A program made the translations under genes and the position numbers. Below, in pieces: positions 10,101-19,367 of a DNA stretch of 64,000 nt. The DNA lies in NCBI GenBank assembly GCA_964579505.1, contig CAZOGC010000014.1, positions 1 to 64,000 of the forward strand. Reading direction: 5' to 3'. The notes beneath the pieces were generated by a model. The model did no database searches. It had not been told where the DNA came from and saw only the letters and a list, made by a program, of their open reading frames with translations. This DNA comes from JAJYSO01 sp964579505 (GTDB lineage: Bacteria; Bacteroidota; Bacteroidia; Flavobacteriales; Flavobacteriaceae). Every line of letters starts with the position of its first letter. Positions within the stretch are counted from its first letter, which is position 1.

Positions 10101-11525
10101 GACCACGTAGATTTTGAAGATACAAAATACCATACCCAAGGACAAATAGACGGAACCATTTCTCATTACAATTTTAGAGACTGGCAGATGAATTTAAACC
10201 TTTTAGCACCTAATCGGTTATTGGTTTTGGATACAAAATATGCAGAAGATGTGTTGTATTATGGAACGGCCTTTATTAGCGGGCGGGCACACATACAAGG
10301 ACCTTTTAATGAGTTGGTAATAGATGTGTCTGCAACTTCAGAGAAAGGAACAGTTTTTAAAATTCCGTTAAGTGATGCAGAATCTGTTAGTAAGAGCAGT
10401 TATATTTATTTTCTTACACCAGAAGATAAGAAGGCCAAAAAAGCCGGAAAAGATATTGTCATTAAAAAACTGAAAGGATTAGAACTAAATTTTGATCTTG
10501 ATGTGACCAACGATGCAAATATTGAAATTGTAATTGATCAAAAAAGTGGAAGTACACTGCGCGGAAGCGGTGCCGGAACCTTGCTGATGGAGATAAATAC
10601 CAACGGAAAATTTAATATGTGGGGCGATTTTGTTATTTATCAGGGTATTTATGACTTTAAATATGCCGGGCTGATTCAAAAAGAATTTAAGGTAGTTTCT
10701 GGTGGAAGCATTACTTGGGATGGTAGCCCGATGCGTGCCAATTTAAACGTAAAAGCACTGTATGAAACCCATGCTAATCCGGCAGCATTGCTTCAAAATC
10801 CAACAATGAATCGCAGCATACCGGTAGATGTTTACATAGAGCTGACCGGGTTGTTAACCAACGTTAATATCAATTTTGAACTAGCTTACCCAAACCTTTC
10901 TTCAGTGGTAAAATCAGAGTTAGAATACCGTATTAGCACACAAGAAAATACAGAAATACAAGCACTATCACTTATTGCACAAGGAAGCTTTTACAGCACC
11001 TTGGGAGCCGGAGGTAATGCACATCCCGAAAACCTATTATTTCAACGAGCGGCAGGTCTGTTTAACGATATTTTTTCGGATGCAGGTGATAAGTTTAAAG
11101 TAGGGGTTAACTATACCAAGGGAAGCCGTGTGCCTAATCAAGAAAATTCAGATCGTGTAGGCGTAACACTTTCTACAAATGTAAGTGACCGAATATTGAT
11201 TAATGGTAGAGTAGGAGTGCCACTTGGTGGACTAACACAATCTGTTTTAGTAGGAAATATTGAGATTGAATTGTTACTTAATCAAGAGGGAACCCTTCGT
11301 GCAAAATTGTTTAATCGCGAAAACGATATTCAGTATATAGGAGAAGAACTAGGGTATACCCAGGGCATAGGAATTTCTTATTCGGTAGATTTTGATACTT
11401 TTAAAGAACTAATCCACAAAATATTAAATAAGAAAATCACCCTTTCTGATATTTCTAAAGAAGTTGAAGAAGCTCATAAAAAGAAAGATATCGTGCCTGA
11501 TTATATTAAGTTTCCACAACATTAA
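7143..11525 (+). CDS. tamB: Translocation and assembly module protein TamB (DUF490)
   Basis: 1460 aa from the TTG at 7143. This is the first ATG/GTG/TTG in the frame but probably not the true start. The frame is open from 7077 and would add a basic leader, KKFLKILVRIVVGI, before the single TM helix, as expected for TamB. ATT codons at 7092 and 7098 are the likely starts. The body is a long beta-rich, low-complexity repeat region (AsmA-like) and ends in the TamB/DUF490 domain (GTLLMEINTNGKFNMWGDF onward). TamB spans the periplasm and is linked to outer-membrane protein assembly and lipid transport. TamA is not in this window. Divergent from tsaD. Confidence 0.9.
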   Translation: MLLLLITALVFSIPAVQTVAANRLTDYLNAKLGTEIKIDKVAITYDAAVKLKGVYIGDHHNDTLISAQSLKTSLINIPGLLSGDNIDFGSVTATHLTFRLRRYKEDEKDSFGIFLDKLSSNNPNKEGARIKFSHLNIIDSKFSFTDWHNQNPHIISLTHLDIDASDFIIDDANIYVTINGMSGYGSRGIHFTHVSTRFALTENQMNFDDFQLKTEQTDLKSNIHFSFDHTMADFANKVQVEADFKKSVISSTDLKKLFDKFGVGEKFTFQGKLTGTLNDFKLKDIVLNGMSGTAAEGKMTFKNIFGEKDFHMEGIFENLQTNYHDLVNLLPGILRGKLPESLNRLGVTKLRGNISVTKSMIGTNAVIKSKLGWAIVNALLNNLQSTDNQTYQGQIYFRDFDLGQFLNNPDLGTSNFSFILQGKGFSSKNLNTTINGTFNSLNFHGYTYHNIRVNGRLRAPIFTGEVISYDPNLLMHFNGSADVSGQTNNYDFSAMVTHADFHTLNFIKDSVGVFKGNVTMNLKGHNIDDITGNITLNNASYRNIKDTYHFKKLSLNSSYEGVVRKITINSPDIINGKIQGNFVLTQVPALFKNAVLNLYANYKPTETTKNQYLYFDIAIHNKIVQAIFPTITLAPNTFIRGKVRSGNSALNLVFKSPEIKIGKNRFEQVNLEMDNTDPLHTTHFDVDSVMTGSYPLSKVHIISKLENDTLYIRSEFKGGVDNTDQFNINLFHTINKKNQSVLGIRRSNLKFKNATWFLNKDKKKQTIVFDNDLKNIKMDTLIMSYKNQRIALSGYKHGNKNLEFALSFLDVDLAEVVPTLSDFNFGGILNGNLEVVQKKGFYYPSSDLTVSGFQVNDIDYGDLTINIAGNNSLTSYKVKASLAGKQVNYFTADGEINVGHNNPSINLEVALNQFNIGVLNAFGNGVIANVRGKANGHAHVHGSYKHPMITGNLYLQDAGLKIPYLNVDLAFKDDAEVKLSKQQFYFDHVDFEDTKYHTQGQIDGTISHYNFRDWQMNLNLLAPNRLLVLDTKYAEDVLYYGTAFISGRAHIQGPFNELVIDVSATSEKGTVFKIPLSDAESVSKSSYIYFLTPEDKKAKKAGKDIVIKKLKGLELNFDLDVTNDANIEIVIDQKSGSTLRGSGAGTLLMEINTNGKFNMWGDFVIYQGIYDFKYAGLIQKEFKVVSGGSITWDGSPMRANLNVKALYETHANPAALLQNPTMNRSIPVDVYIELTGLLTNVNINFELAYPNLSSVVKSELEYRISTQENTEIQALSLIAQGSFYSTLGAGGNAHPENLLFQRAAGLFNDIFSDAGDKFKVGVNYTKGSRVPNQENSDRVGVTLSTNVSDRILINGRVGVPLGGLTQSVLVGNIEIELLLNQEGTLRAKLFNRENDIQYIGEELGYTQGIGISYSVDFDTFKELIHKILNKKITLSDISKEVEEAHKKKDIVPDYIKFPQH

Positions 11526-11577
11526 TAAAAACAGAAACGATTCTCTTTATTGATGCCTTTACTTCGGGTTTATGCGG

Positions 11578-11958
11578 TTATTTTACGGCTATTGCGCTAA
11601 TTTCTATTTGTACATTCTTGGGTAAGCAGGCCACTTCTACCGTTTCTCGAGCTGGCGCAGACTCAGCAGAGAAATAGCGTCCGTATATTCCGTTTATCGT
11701 TGCAAATTTGCTCATATCAGCAATAAAAATAGAGCACTTCACAATATTTTCAAAACCCATACCGGCTTCGGCTAATATAGCTTCAAGGTTTTTCATTACC
11801 TGAACAGTTTCTTCTTCTAAGGAATCTGTCACTAATTCTCCGGTTTCGGGATTAATGGCTATTTGTCCGGAAATGTATAAAGTATCGTTGTGTAAGATAG
11901 CTTGGTTGTATGGCCCTATGGGGGCAGGCGCTTTAGATGAAGTAATAACTTTTTTCAT
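11578..11958 (-). CDS. ridA: RidA family reactive imine deaminase
   Basis: 126 aa, the normal size for RidA/YjgF. Motifs are APIGPYNQAI at the N-terminus, LYISGQIAINPETGE, and APARETVEVACLP with the catalytic Arg104. The enzyme hydrolyses 2-iminobutanoate and 2-iminopropanoate formed by PLP enzymes. It is convergent with tamB (52 nt between stops) and 76 nt downstream of dedA. No clear promoter box was seen. Confidence 0.93.
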   Translation of the reverse strand: MKKVITSSKAPAPIGPYNQAILHNDTLYISGQIAINPETGELVTDSLEEETVQVMKNLEAILAEAGMGFENIVKCSIFIADMSKFATINGIYGRYFSAESAPARETVEVACLPKNVQIEISAIAVK

Positions 11959-12034
11959 ACAGCGTAATTTTATGTGATGATTTTTTTTGAGAAGCTAAAG
12001 ATACAGTGTTATTTTTTAAAACCTAGTCGTTTCC

Positions 12035-12694
12035 TTATGAAGAAACGGGGCTATCTTTTTTCTTAAAGAACATTTTATAAAGCACGGGGCCGGTGGTTAC
12101 CACAATTAAGGTGAGAATAATGTATTCTAAATTATTTTTGACCCATTCGTTTTCACCTAATAGATACCCTATAGACGTAATACTGGCAATCCAAGCAAAG
12201 GCACCTACAAAGTTATAAAACACAAACTTCTTAAAATCCATTTTTACAATACCGCCTACAATAGGGGCAAAAGTACGTACAATGGGTAAAAAGCGAGCCA
12301 AGACAATAGCAAAACCTCCTTTTTTTTCATAGAAGGTATGAGCCGATTCTAAGTGGTGTTTCTTAAAGAGCCAGCTGTCTTTTCTCTGATAGAGTAGCGG
12401 GCCTGATTTTTTACCAAACCAATATCCTGTAAAATTGCCCAAAATAGCAGCCAGCGTAAGAAAGGCGATCCAGAAAAATAAGTTGAGTAATGTGCTTTCA
12501 AATGGATATGGATTGGTATTGGCACCGGCAATAACCATTCCGGTTACAAAAACCAAAGCATCTCCGGGAAGAAAAAAACCTATAAACAAACCGGTTTCAG
12601 CAAAGATGATAAAGGCTACTAAAAACAGTCCCCCGTGCATAACAATCCAGTTAGGGTCAATTAAGTGCTGAAAAAATTCAAAAATAACCTCCAT
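12035..12694 (-). CDS. DedA family membrane protein
   Basis: 219 aa with about five hydrophobic segments. DedA/SNARE-associated motifs: FAETGLFIGFFLPGDALVF near the N-terminus and ARFLPIVRTFAPIVGG in the centre, including the conserved basic residues. DedA proteins are inner-membrane transporters, some moving undecaprenyl phosphate or phospholipid. The substrate here cannot be told from sequence. The 12695-12815 gap upstream is AT-rich with nothing clear in it. Confidence 0.9.
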   Translation of the reverse strand: MEVIFEFFQHLIDPNWIVMHGGLFLVAFIIFAETGLFIGFFLPGDALVFVTGMVIAGANTNPYPFESTLLNLFFWIAFLTLAAILGNFTGYWFGKKSGPLLYQRKDSWLFKKHHLESAHTFYEKKGGFAIVLARFLPIVRTFAPIVGGIVKMDFKKFVFYNFVGAFAWIASITSIGYLLGENEWVKNNLEYIILTLIVVTTGPVLYKMFFKKKDSPVSS

Positions 12695-12815
12695 AGTCTT
12701 ATAAAAGTGCGAGCAAGTTAAGCTATCGTTTTTATTTTTCTGTTAAATCAACGTTATTTACTAAAAAAACAATACTTAGATTGTATAAAATTAACTGTTT
12801 AATAGGTAGTTGCAT

Positions 12816-15503
12816 TTACAACCTTCTATCCGGTTCACGGTGTTTATCGTATTTTATAGAGCTTAGCACGCTGGCTTTTATACCAATAAAGAAATACCAA
12901 GATTGTCTAACACCAAAGGGAGTCCAATTAAAACTCATACGCCAACTTTTTAAATCTCGTTCAAATCGTAATTGTGTATAGGTAAATCCATGGTTTTTTA
13001 TATCGTATCCGGAGGAGAGCCCCACCTTCCACCGGGGTGATAATTCTACATCAGCAGAAAACATAATGGAGTGGGAGGAAATCTCGTTTTCTCTGTGTAA
13101 GTTGTTATAGGTCATGGTGTATGCAAGACGTAGGCTCCACGGTATTTTATAATGATAGCGTTTGGTTTTATTTTCTTTGGGTTCCTCATCTTTTTGCTGG
13201 TTTCCAAAAGTGCCATCACTGTTCATGGATTTTCCAAAAAGATCATCTTTACGTCCCCCATTTTTATAGGTTTCGTTCTCAGCATCTTTTTCTTTCCCGC
13301 CAAAATCTGAGTTAGAAAAGGAGTAATTAAAACTAATATTTCCTCGAGTAAGTCTAAGCAAACTCCCTCCATTTTCAATATTCAGTTTGTTTATACGCTG
13401 ATTGTTGTTATTGAGTGCGTAGGGGTCTAAAGCTCCGTTGAAGTTAATACTCAACTTGTCTTTAATAATAGGAAGCGTTCCGCTAAAAGTGATGGGTTGC
13501 AAGTTTAAGGAGTCTGCAGCCAAATTATACGCAGTACTAAATCGTAAATTACTGAGCAGTTTGCGCTTTTCGGGTTCGGCACCTATAGAATCTGACTTTC
13601 GTATTTTGGCTTCAAAATCGTTTGTTATTGAAAACCCAATGCTACTAGCATATTCTTTATTAGGTGCGCCAAACAGCGTGTTGGCAAAACGAGAGTATTC
13701 TACTACTTCTTGCGGCAATCCGGAGGTAGCTGGGATGAGATAAGTGTCGTAAAATTTCTCAAAAGATGGGGTCAAAGAATAACTAATAGAGGGTTTGATA
13801 ACATGCCGAATGGCTTGTATTTTACTGTCTTTACCAAATTTAAAAATACCGTAGACCGTGGTTCCTATACTGGCATTAAAGTTATAGGTTCTATAACTGT
13901 CAAATCCGCGCATGGTATCTGTTACAACCTCGCGTTTTGCAGTATCATAAGATTGCTTAAACGTATTGAAAACCCATGTTTCATTATAATTAGCCCCCAT
14001 ACTTACACTAAGGTGTTTAAATAGTTTAAAATTGGTACTGAGGGGTATAGATTGTTGTATGCCGGTTTTGGCGTTGCGAAACATTTTAGGCGTAAAAAAC
14101 AAGGAATCGGTGGTTCTAAAACGATTCTCGCCTCGGAGGTGATATTGAAAGTTAATATTGTCTATAAACCCTTTTTTAATACCATCTTTAGGAGCAAATG
14201 GATAGATTCTTGATATACTGGCATCAAGTGTGGGCAGGGTCATGTTTATTTCTTGTGTTTGCGTGTTTTGGTTGTGTGTAGCCGTTACACTAAAACGAAA
14301 TTGAGGCTCACCCGGAAAAGTTTTGGAGTAAGAAATAGAAGAACTTAGGTTGTTGTTTAAAAAATTACCCGAGTTCATTTGGTTAAGACTTTCACGGTAG
14401 TATTTACTACTTCCCATATTTACACTGGCAGAAAATCTAGAATTAGGACTGGACTTGGGGTCCTGAGAGTGACTCCAACGTATATTATAGATGGTATTCT
14501 CAGAAAAGTCTGGAAAACCGCGCTCACTGGTTAGTAATTTTTCATAGCGAAAGCTAAAGTTACCGTTAAACTTATAGCGTTTAGCATAGTTAGATTGTAG
14601 TCGAAGACCATAGCTATTGTTGCTGTAATAATCACCCAAGACGGCTAAATCAAAATAATCGCTAATAGCAAAATAATACCCTCCGTTTTGTAGTGAGTAG
14701 CCTCTGTCTCGCGTATTTCCGATAGACGGAATAATAAATCCTGAACTACGGTGTTTGGCTAGCGGAAAGTAACCAAAGGGAAGTCCTAAAGGAGTAGGAA
14801 CGCCTTCTATATACATGTTTACAAGTCCGGAAACTACTTTTTTGCCCGGAACGAGTTTAATTTTTTGTGCCAAGAAGTAGTATTCGGGATCTTCAAGATC
14901 TTCAGAGGTTGTAAAAGTAGCGTGATCTATAAAAAGCACAGAATCGTTCACCCTTTTGCTAACTTCACCTTTCACTTTAAACTCGCTTTCTTCTGTCTGA
15001 AAATTATAGATAAGGGCTTTTTTAGAGTCTACATTATAAAGAATACTATCGGCAATTACTTCTCTGTTTCCTTGTGTAAAAACAGGTTTCTGACTATAAG
15101 CACCGGAAGAATCAATAATACCACGGGCAAAAACTTCATGTTTGTTATTGTCCATCACAATATTTCCGGCGGTTAATTTCATGTCGCCATATTCTACATA
15201 AGCTTTATCGTATAAATACAGTTTCTTCTCCTTAAAATCCCACCGCATAATGCTATCAGCACCTTGTTTCATATCATACTTTAAGATACTTTTTTTGCGC
15301 GTACTGTCAATTTGAGTAGAATCTTTTATTTTTACGCTATCGCGTACGAAATGGGTTAATGAATCGTTAGTGTAAAAGGAGCTATCGTTTTCTATAGGAA
15401 TGACTTTATGTTGCAGCGTATCAATATCTTGAGCCACGGCCAATTTGACCCCAAGAAAGGCTATTATACAAAAGAAAAGTATGTTGGGTCTGTATATTTG
15501 CAA
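12816..15503 (-). CDS. LptD-like outer-membrane LPS assembly protein
   Basis: 895 aa from a TTG at 15503, with no ATG upstream in frame. The signal peptide ends in LAVA|QDID (Gln at +1). After a Ser/Asp/Lys-rich stretch there is an OstA/LptA-like segment at about residues 85-200 (YVEYGDMKLTAGNIVMDNN). The rest is a long aromatic-rich region typical of an outer-membrane barrel, ending near WYFFIGIKAS. Bacteroidota LptD homologues diverge from the proteobacterial type, so the role in inserting lipopolysaccharide is inferred from family. Divergent from the amidase, a common Bacteroidota arrangement. LptE was not seen. Confidence 0.85.
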   Translation of the reverse strand: MQIYRPNILFFCIIAFLGVKLAVAQDIDTLQHKVIPIENDSSFYTNDSLTHFVRDSVKIKDSTQIDSTRKKSILKYDMKQGADSIMRWDFKEKKLYLYDKAYVEYGDMKLTAGNIVMDNNKHEVFARGIIDSSGAYSQKPVFTQGNREVIADSILYNVDSKKALIYNFQTEESEFKVKGEVSKRVNDSVLFIDHATFTTSEDLEDPEYYFLAQKIKLVPGKKVVSGLVNMYIEGVPTPLGLPFGYFPLAKHRSSGFIIPSIGNTRDRGYSLQNGGYYFAISDYFDLAVLGDYYSNNSYGLRLQSNYAKRYKFNGNFSFRYEKLLTSERGFPDFSENTIYNIRWSHSQDPKSSPNSRFSASVNMGSSKYYRESLNQMNSGNFLNNNLSSSISYSKTFPGEPQFRFSVTATHNQNTQTQEINMTLPTLDASISRIYPFAPKDGIKKGFIDNINFQYHLRGENRFRTTDSLFFTPKMFRNAKTGIQQSIPLSTNFKLFKHLSVSMGANYNETWVFNTFKQSYDTAKREVVTDTMRGFDSYRTYNFNASIGTTVYGIFKFGKDSKIQAIRHVIKPSISYSLTPSFEKFYDTYLIPATSGLPQEVVEYSRFANTLFGAPNKEYASSIGFSITNDFEAKIRKSDSIGAEPEKRKLLSNLRFSTAYNLAADSLNLQPITFSGTLPIIKDKLSINFNGALDPYALNNNNQRINKLNIENGGSLLRLTRGNISFNYSFSNSDFGGKEKDAENETYKNGGRKDDLFGKSMNSDGTFGNQQKDEEPKENKTKRYHYKIPWSLRLAYTMTYNNLHRENEISSHSIMFSADVELSPRWKVGLSSGYDIKNHGFTYTQLRFERDLKSWRMSFNWTPFGVRQSWYFFIGIKASVLSSIKYDKHREPDRRL

Positions 15504-15547
15504 GGCTTTAGGTACTGTTTTGTAAAATGGCTCGCTTTTAACGCGGT

Positions 15548-15555
15548 CAAAATTA
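15548..15555 (-). promoter_or_regulatory. -7 box (TAATTTTG) of the lptD-like gene
   Basis: Minus-strand TAATTTTG, 45 nt upstream of the TTG start. The nearest -33-like CAA (complement of TTG) is at 15580-15582, a spacing of 24 bp, which is long. Confidence 0.4.
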
Positions 15556-15648
15556 AGTATTATTTTGAAAGCGGCTCTTCAATTTTGCTAAAAATGGGCG
15601 ACAATTGTATATTGCTCCCTAAAATAATAACTACTAAATAAACGACAA

Positions 15649-16737
15649 TTGAAATATCTCATTTTATCTGCGCTGTTCTTTTTTTCGATTTTATCGTATG
15701 GCAATACGGCAGTTGATTCAACCGGACGAAAATTTGTAGTGGTCATTGATGCCGGTCATGGTGGTAAAGACCCGGGCGCTTCACACCACGGGCATGTAGA
15801 AAAAGAAGTAGCTCTTGGGGTGACTCTAAAAGTGGGGAAAGCGTTAGAAAAACACAGCGATATTAAGGTGATTTATACCCGTAAAACCGATGTTTTTATT
15901 CCACTAAAAGGCCGAGCAGAGATTGCTAATAAGGCAGATGCTGATTTGTTTGTTTCTATTCACTGTAATTCTAATAATAGTGAGCGCCCATATGGATCAG
16001 AAACATTTGTTTTAGGGTTGTGGGATAACGATCGAAATTTAAAAATAGCCATGCGTGAAAACTCGGTTATTTATTTAGAAGACAATTACAAAGTTACCTA
16101 TGATGGATTTGATCCGAATTCTCCGGCTTCTTATATTGGATTGACCATGGAGCAAGAAGTATATTTAGGACAAAGTATATTATTAGCGAGTGATATTCAG
16201 AAAGAATTTGGGCGAATAGACCGGCGTAATCGCGGGGTAAAAAAAGCCGGGTTTTTAGTGTTACGCGAAACCTATATGCCGAGTGTTTTAGTAGAAACAG
16301 GATTTATATCTAACCGCTCTGAAGGGCGTTATCTCGATTCTAAACACGGTCAGAGTCAATTGGCATCGGCTATTGTTAAAGGAATATTAGCTTATAAAAA
16401 CACCTTAAATTTAAATGCTACGACTGTTCAACGCCAGCCGTCACAGCCGCAGCAAAAAAGTGTTTATAAGGGAATAACTTTTCGGGTACAGATTGCTGCT
16501 GGCGCTAAGAAATTAGCAGCAAAGCCTTATAATTTTCGTGGACTAACAGGTGTTGATCGAGAAAAAGAAGGAGGACTGTATAAGTATTATTATGGCGAAA
16601 CTTCAGACTATACCCAAATAAAAAAAATGCGTAAAGAAGCTAAACAAAAGGGATATGTGGCCTCTTATATTGTGGCTTTTGTAAATGGGAAAAAAATGAC
16701 TGTCCGGAAAGCTATAGAACAGTACGGAAAAAAGTAA
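15649..16737 (+). CDS. N-acetylmuramoyl-L-alanine amidase (Amidase_3), exported
   Basis: 362 aa from a TTG, the only usable start between an upstream in-frame stop (15628) and the mature protein. Signal peptide MKYLILSALFFFSILSYG. The Amidase_3 zinc site is visible: His37 in VVIDAGHGGKDPG, Glu51 in HVEKEVAL, His105 in FVSIHCNSNN, and catalytic Glu216 in VLVETGFISN. The C-terminal 90 residues (ITFRVQIAAG to KKMTVRKAIEQ) look SPOR-like and may bind peptidoglycan. It cleaves the amide between MurNAc and the stem peptide, as in cell separation. It precedes the MCE gene. A TATATTGC variant box is at 15609-15616. Confidence 0.93.
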   Translation: MKYLILSALFFFSILSYGNTAVDSTGRKFVVVIDAGHGGKDPGASHHGHVEKEVALGVTLKVGKALEKHSDIKVIYTRKTDVFIPLKGRAEIANKADADLFVSIHCNSNNSERPYGSETFVLGLWDNDRNLKIAMRENSVIYLEDNYKVTYDGFDPNSPASYIGLTMEQEVYLGQSILLASDIQKEFGRIDRRNRGVKKAGFLVLRETYMPSVLVETGFISNRSEGRYLDSKHGQSQLASAIVKGILAYKNTLNLNATTVQRQPSQPQQKSVYKGITFRVQIAAGAKKLAAKPYNFRGLTGVDREKEGGLYKYYYGETSDYTQIKKMRKEAKQKGYVASYIVAFVNGKKMTVRKAIEQYGKK

Positions 16738-16850
16738 GCGTTCGTATGTTTTTGTAAAGAAAACCCTGATGAGCCTTTTGTAAAGCCACTTTTCACAGAC
16801 TTTATTGCAAAAAGTTATACGCATCTAGCGGGTGTTTTATTATTAATCCT

Positions 16851-16858
16851 TAGATTTG
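16851..16858 (+). promoter_or_regulatory. -7 box (TAGATTTG) of the MCE gene
   Basis: TAGATTTG fits TAnnTTTG and lies 24 nt before the chosen TTG start at 16883. The in-frame TTG at 16856 falls inside the box, which supports the downstream start. Confidence 0.5.
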
Positions 16859-16882
16859 CGACGAACAAAAATTTACGTTTTT

Positions 16883-17842
16883 TTGAAGATATCTAGAGAA
16901 GTAAAAACTGGTATATTGGCCGCTATAGCTATTGTAGTGGTTATTTTTGGCTATAGCTTTATGAAAGGACAGAATATTTTTAGTTCTAGCCGTCAACTAT
17001 ATGTAGTATACGACAATGTAGATGGACTTTCTAGTTCTGCCAATATTACGATTAACGGCCTAAAAGTGGGTAATGTTTCAGATGTGGCTTTTTTGGACAA
17101 CAGTGGAAAAATTTTGGTCACAATGTTGATTGATAGTCGTTTCGATTTTTCTAAAAACAGTACAGCCGAAATCTATAAAAATGGATTTATTGGGGGGAAA
17201 GCCATAAAAATTATTACAAGCAATGAAGGGCCTAGCGCTAAATCTGGAGATACGCTAAAAAGCAGATATGAACCGGGAATGGTGCAACACCTGTTAGGTA
17301 GTTTGGGTCCACTCGAACAAAAATTAGAAAGCGTTTTAGGAGGGTTAGATACCCTGGTGCACAGCTTAAATACCGTATTAGATCGTCCGGGGCAAAAAGA
17401 CATGAAATCTACATTGGCTGATTTGAGCGCCACCATGAATAATCTTAAAAATGTGACAGCCCATGTTGATGAACTTTTGGCCAAAAACACCACTAAATTA
17501 GACACTACGTTTACTAATTTGAGTGAAGTAGCTTATAACTTTAGTCGCGTTTCAGATTCATTGGCACAGATAAAAATAAAACCTCTTCTCAATAAGTTCA
17601 ATACAATCTTAACCAATTTTAAAAATATTTCAACGAAGCTTAACGAGGGGCAAGGTACTGCCGGTAAGTTACTGAATGATGATACGTTATATACCAATTT
17701 AGAACATGCTTCTAAGCAGTTAGAGGAACTTATTCAAGACATCAAATTGCATCCTAGACGTTATATTGATTTAAAATTTTCTATTTTTGGGGGAAAGGAT
17801 AAAGCAAAGCCCTATGAGAAGCCTGCTGATCCATTAAAATAA
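16883..17842 (+). CDS. MCE family (MlaD-like) lipid transport protein
   Basis: 319 aa from the TTG at 16883 (MKISREVKTGIL). A longer frame from 16856 overlaps the promoter box. One N-terminal TM helix (ILAAIAIVVVIFGYSFM) is followed by one MCE domain (LYVVYDNVDGLSSSANITIN to GGKAIKI), then a helical tail with spaced Leu/Asn residues, probably coiled coil, to about residue 300. MCE proteins bind phospholipid in the periplasm for an MlaFE-type ABC transporter. No ATPase or permease partner is nearby. It sits between the amidase and the Fe-S oxidoreductase (9-nt gap to the latter). Confidence 0.88.
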   Translation: MKISREVKTGILAAIAIVVVIFGYSFMKGQNIFSSSRQLYVVYDNVDGLSSSANITINGLKVGNVSDVAFLDNSGKILVTMLIDSRFDFSKNSTAEIYKNGFIGGKAIKIITSNEGPSAKSGDTLKSRYEPGMVQHLLGSLGPLEQKLESVLGGLDTLVHSLNTVLDRPGQKDMKSTLADLSATMNNLKNVTAHVDELLAKNTTKLDTTFTNLSEVAYNFSRVSDSLAQIKIKPLLNKFNTILTNFKNISTKLNEGQGTAGKLLNDDTLYTNLEHASKQLEELIQDIKLHPRRYIDLKFSIFGGKDKAKPYEKPADPLK

Positions 17843-17851
17843 AAATTTTAT

Positions 17852-19198
17852 ATGCACCTAGTTGCTCAAGCCATATTTATAGTAGCTCTTGCTTTTGGGG
17901 TAGGCTTTTTTGTACGCAATATTCGCCGTCTTCGCAGAAATATAAAACTGGGAAAACACCAAGATTTAACAGATCATAAAGGTAAACGATTTGCCAACAT
18001 GACCCGTGTAGCGCTCGGGCAATCAAAAATGGTAGTTCGTCCTATTCCGGGGTTGATGCACATTTTTGTGTATGTGGGATTTGTATTGATAAATATAGAA
18101 ATATTAGAAATTATAGTTGATGGTATTTTTGGTACCCATCGCATTTTTGCCGCTACTTTGGGCTCCTTTTATAGCTTTTTGATTGGTTTCTTTGAGGTAT
18201 TGGCCTTCTTGGTGCTTTTTGGCGTAATTATTTTTTGGATTCGTCGAAATATTGTCAGAATTAAACGTTTTTGGTCTAGAGAGATGAAAGGTTGGCCAAA
18301 AAACGATGGAAACAACATTCTTTATTTTGAAATGATTTTGATGTTGCTGTTTTTAACGATGAATGCAGCAGACCATCAATTACAAATACTGCATTACGGT
18401 CATTACTATAAAGAATCTCTCGGTATTGTGGGTGCCTTTCCTATCAGCGATTTTATCAGACCGCTGTTTGAAGGGGTGAGTGCCGCCACATTGGCCATTA
18501 TAGAGCGTTCTGCTTGGTGGCTACATATTCTGGGAATTTTATTTTTCCTTAATTATTTATACTATTCAAAACATTTGCATATTCTATTAGCATTTCCAAA
18601 TACCTATTATGCTAAGCTTACGCCGAAAGGGAAGTTAGATAATTTGACAGCGGTAACAAAAGAGGTTGAGCTAATGATGGATCCTAATGCTGATCCTTTT
18701 GCAGCAGCTCCTGAAGAGGGAGAAGAGAGCGAACCCGGAAAATTTGGAGCGAGTGATATTACCGATTTGAGTCGTGTGCAACTTATGAATGCGTACACCT
18801 GTACAGAATGTGGTCGGTGTACTTCTGTCTGTCCGGCTAATCAATCCGGTAAATTACTATCACCGCGCCGCATTATGATGGCTACTCGAGATCGTACCGA
18901 AGAAATAGGTAAAATCATAGACCAAAATGGAAGTTTTGAAAGTGATGGAAAACAATTATTAGACGATTATATTTCACGCGAAGAATTGTGGGCTTGTACT
19001 ACCTGTAATGCCTGTGTAGAGGCTTGTCCGGTGGGAATTGACCCACTGTCTATCATTATGAATATGCGTCGCTATTTGGTAATGGAAGAAAGTGGCGCGC
19101 CACAAGAGTTAAACGTAACCATGACGAATATAGAAAACAATGGTGCACCATGGCCCTATAATCAGCAAGATCGTTTAAATTGGGCTAAGGAGGAATAG
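17852..19198 (+). CDS. Membrane-anchored [4Fe-4S] oxidoreductase, HdrC/NarI-like
   Basis: 448 aa. The N-terminal half has about five TM helices (for example IFVYVGFVLINIEILEIIVD). The C-terminal half has two ferredoxin-type clusters: CTECGRCTSVCPANQ at about residue 315 and CTTCNACVEACPVGID at about residue 382. This is a NarI-like membrane part fused to an HdrC-like ferredoxin. In many Bacteroidota it is followed by a cysteine-rich CCG-domain (HdrB-like) gene; none follows here. It is likely a quinone-linked electron carrier of unknown donor, probably co-transcribed with the MCE gene. Confidence 0.85.
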   Translation: MHLVAQAIFIVALAFGVGFFVRNIRRLRRNIKLGKHQDLTDHKGKRFANMTRVALGQSKMVVRPIPGLMHIFVYVGFVLINIEILEIIVDGIFGTHRIFAATLGSFYSFLIGFFEVLAFLVLFGVIIFWIRRNIVRIKRFWSREMKGWPKNDGNNILYFEMILMLLFLTMNAADHQLQILHYGHYYKESLGIVGAFPISDFIRPLFEGVSAATLAIIERSAWWLHILGILFFLNYLYYSKHLHILLAFPNTYYAKLTPKGKLDNLTAVTKEVELMMDPNADPFAAAPEEGEESEPGKFGASDITDLSRVQLMNAYTCTECGRCTSVCPANQSGKLLSPRRIMMATRDRTEEIGKIIDQNGSFESDGKQLLDDYISREELWACTTCNACVEACPVGIDPLSIIMNMRRYLVMEESGAPQELNVTMTNIENNGAPWPYNQQDRLNWAKEE

Positions 19199-19367
19199 AA
19201 TATTTTCTTCCTTATTCTTTCTCATCTTAATTAAAGGCAACTCACTTAACTTTTCTCACCCACCTTGTTTGAGTATAGAATCAATCGTACCGCATTTTAA
19301 TTGCTATATCTGTATATAGAATAGATGAGCGCGTATGTTTTGATTAAGTTTTGTATTTAGCTTAAAA

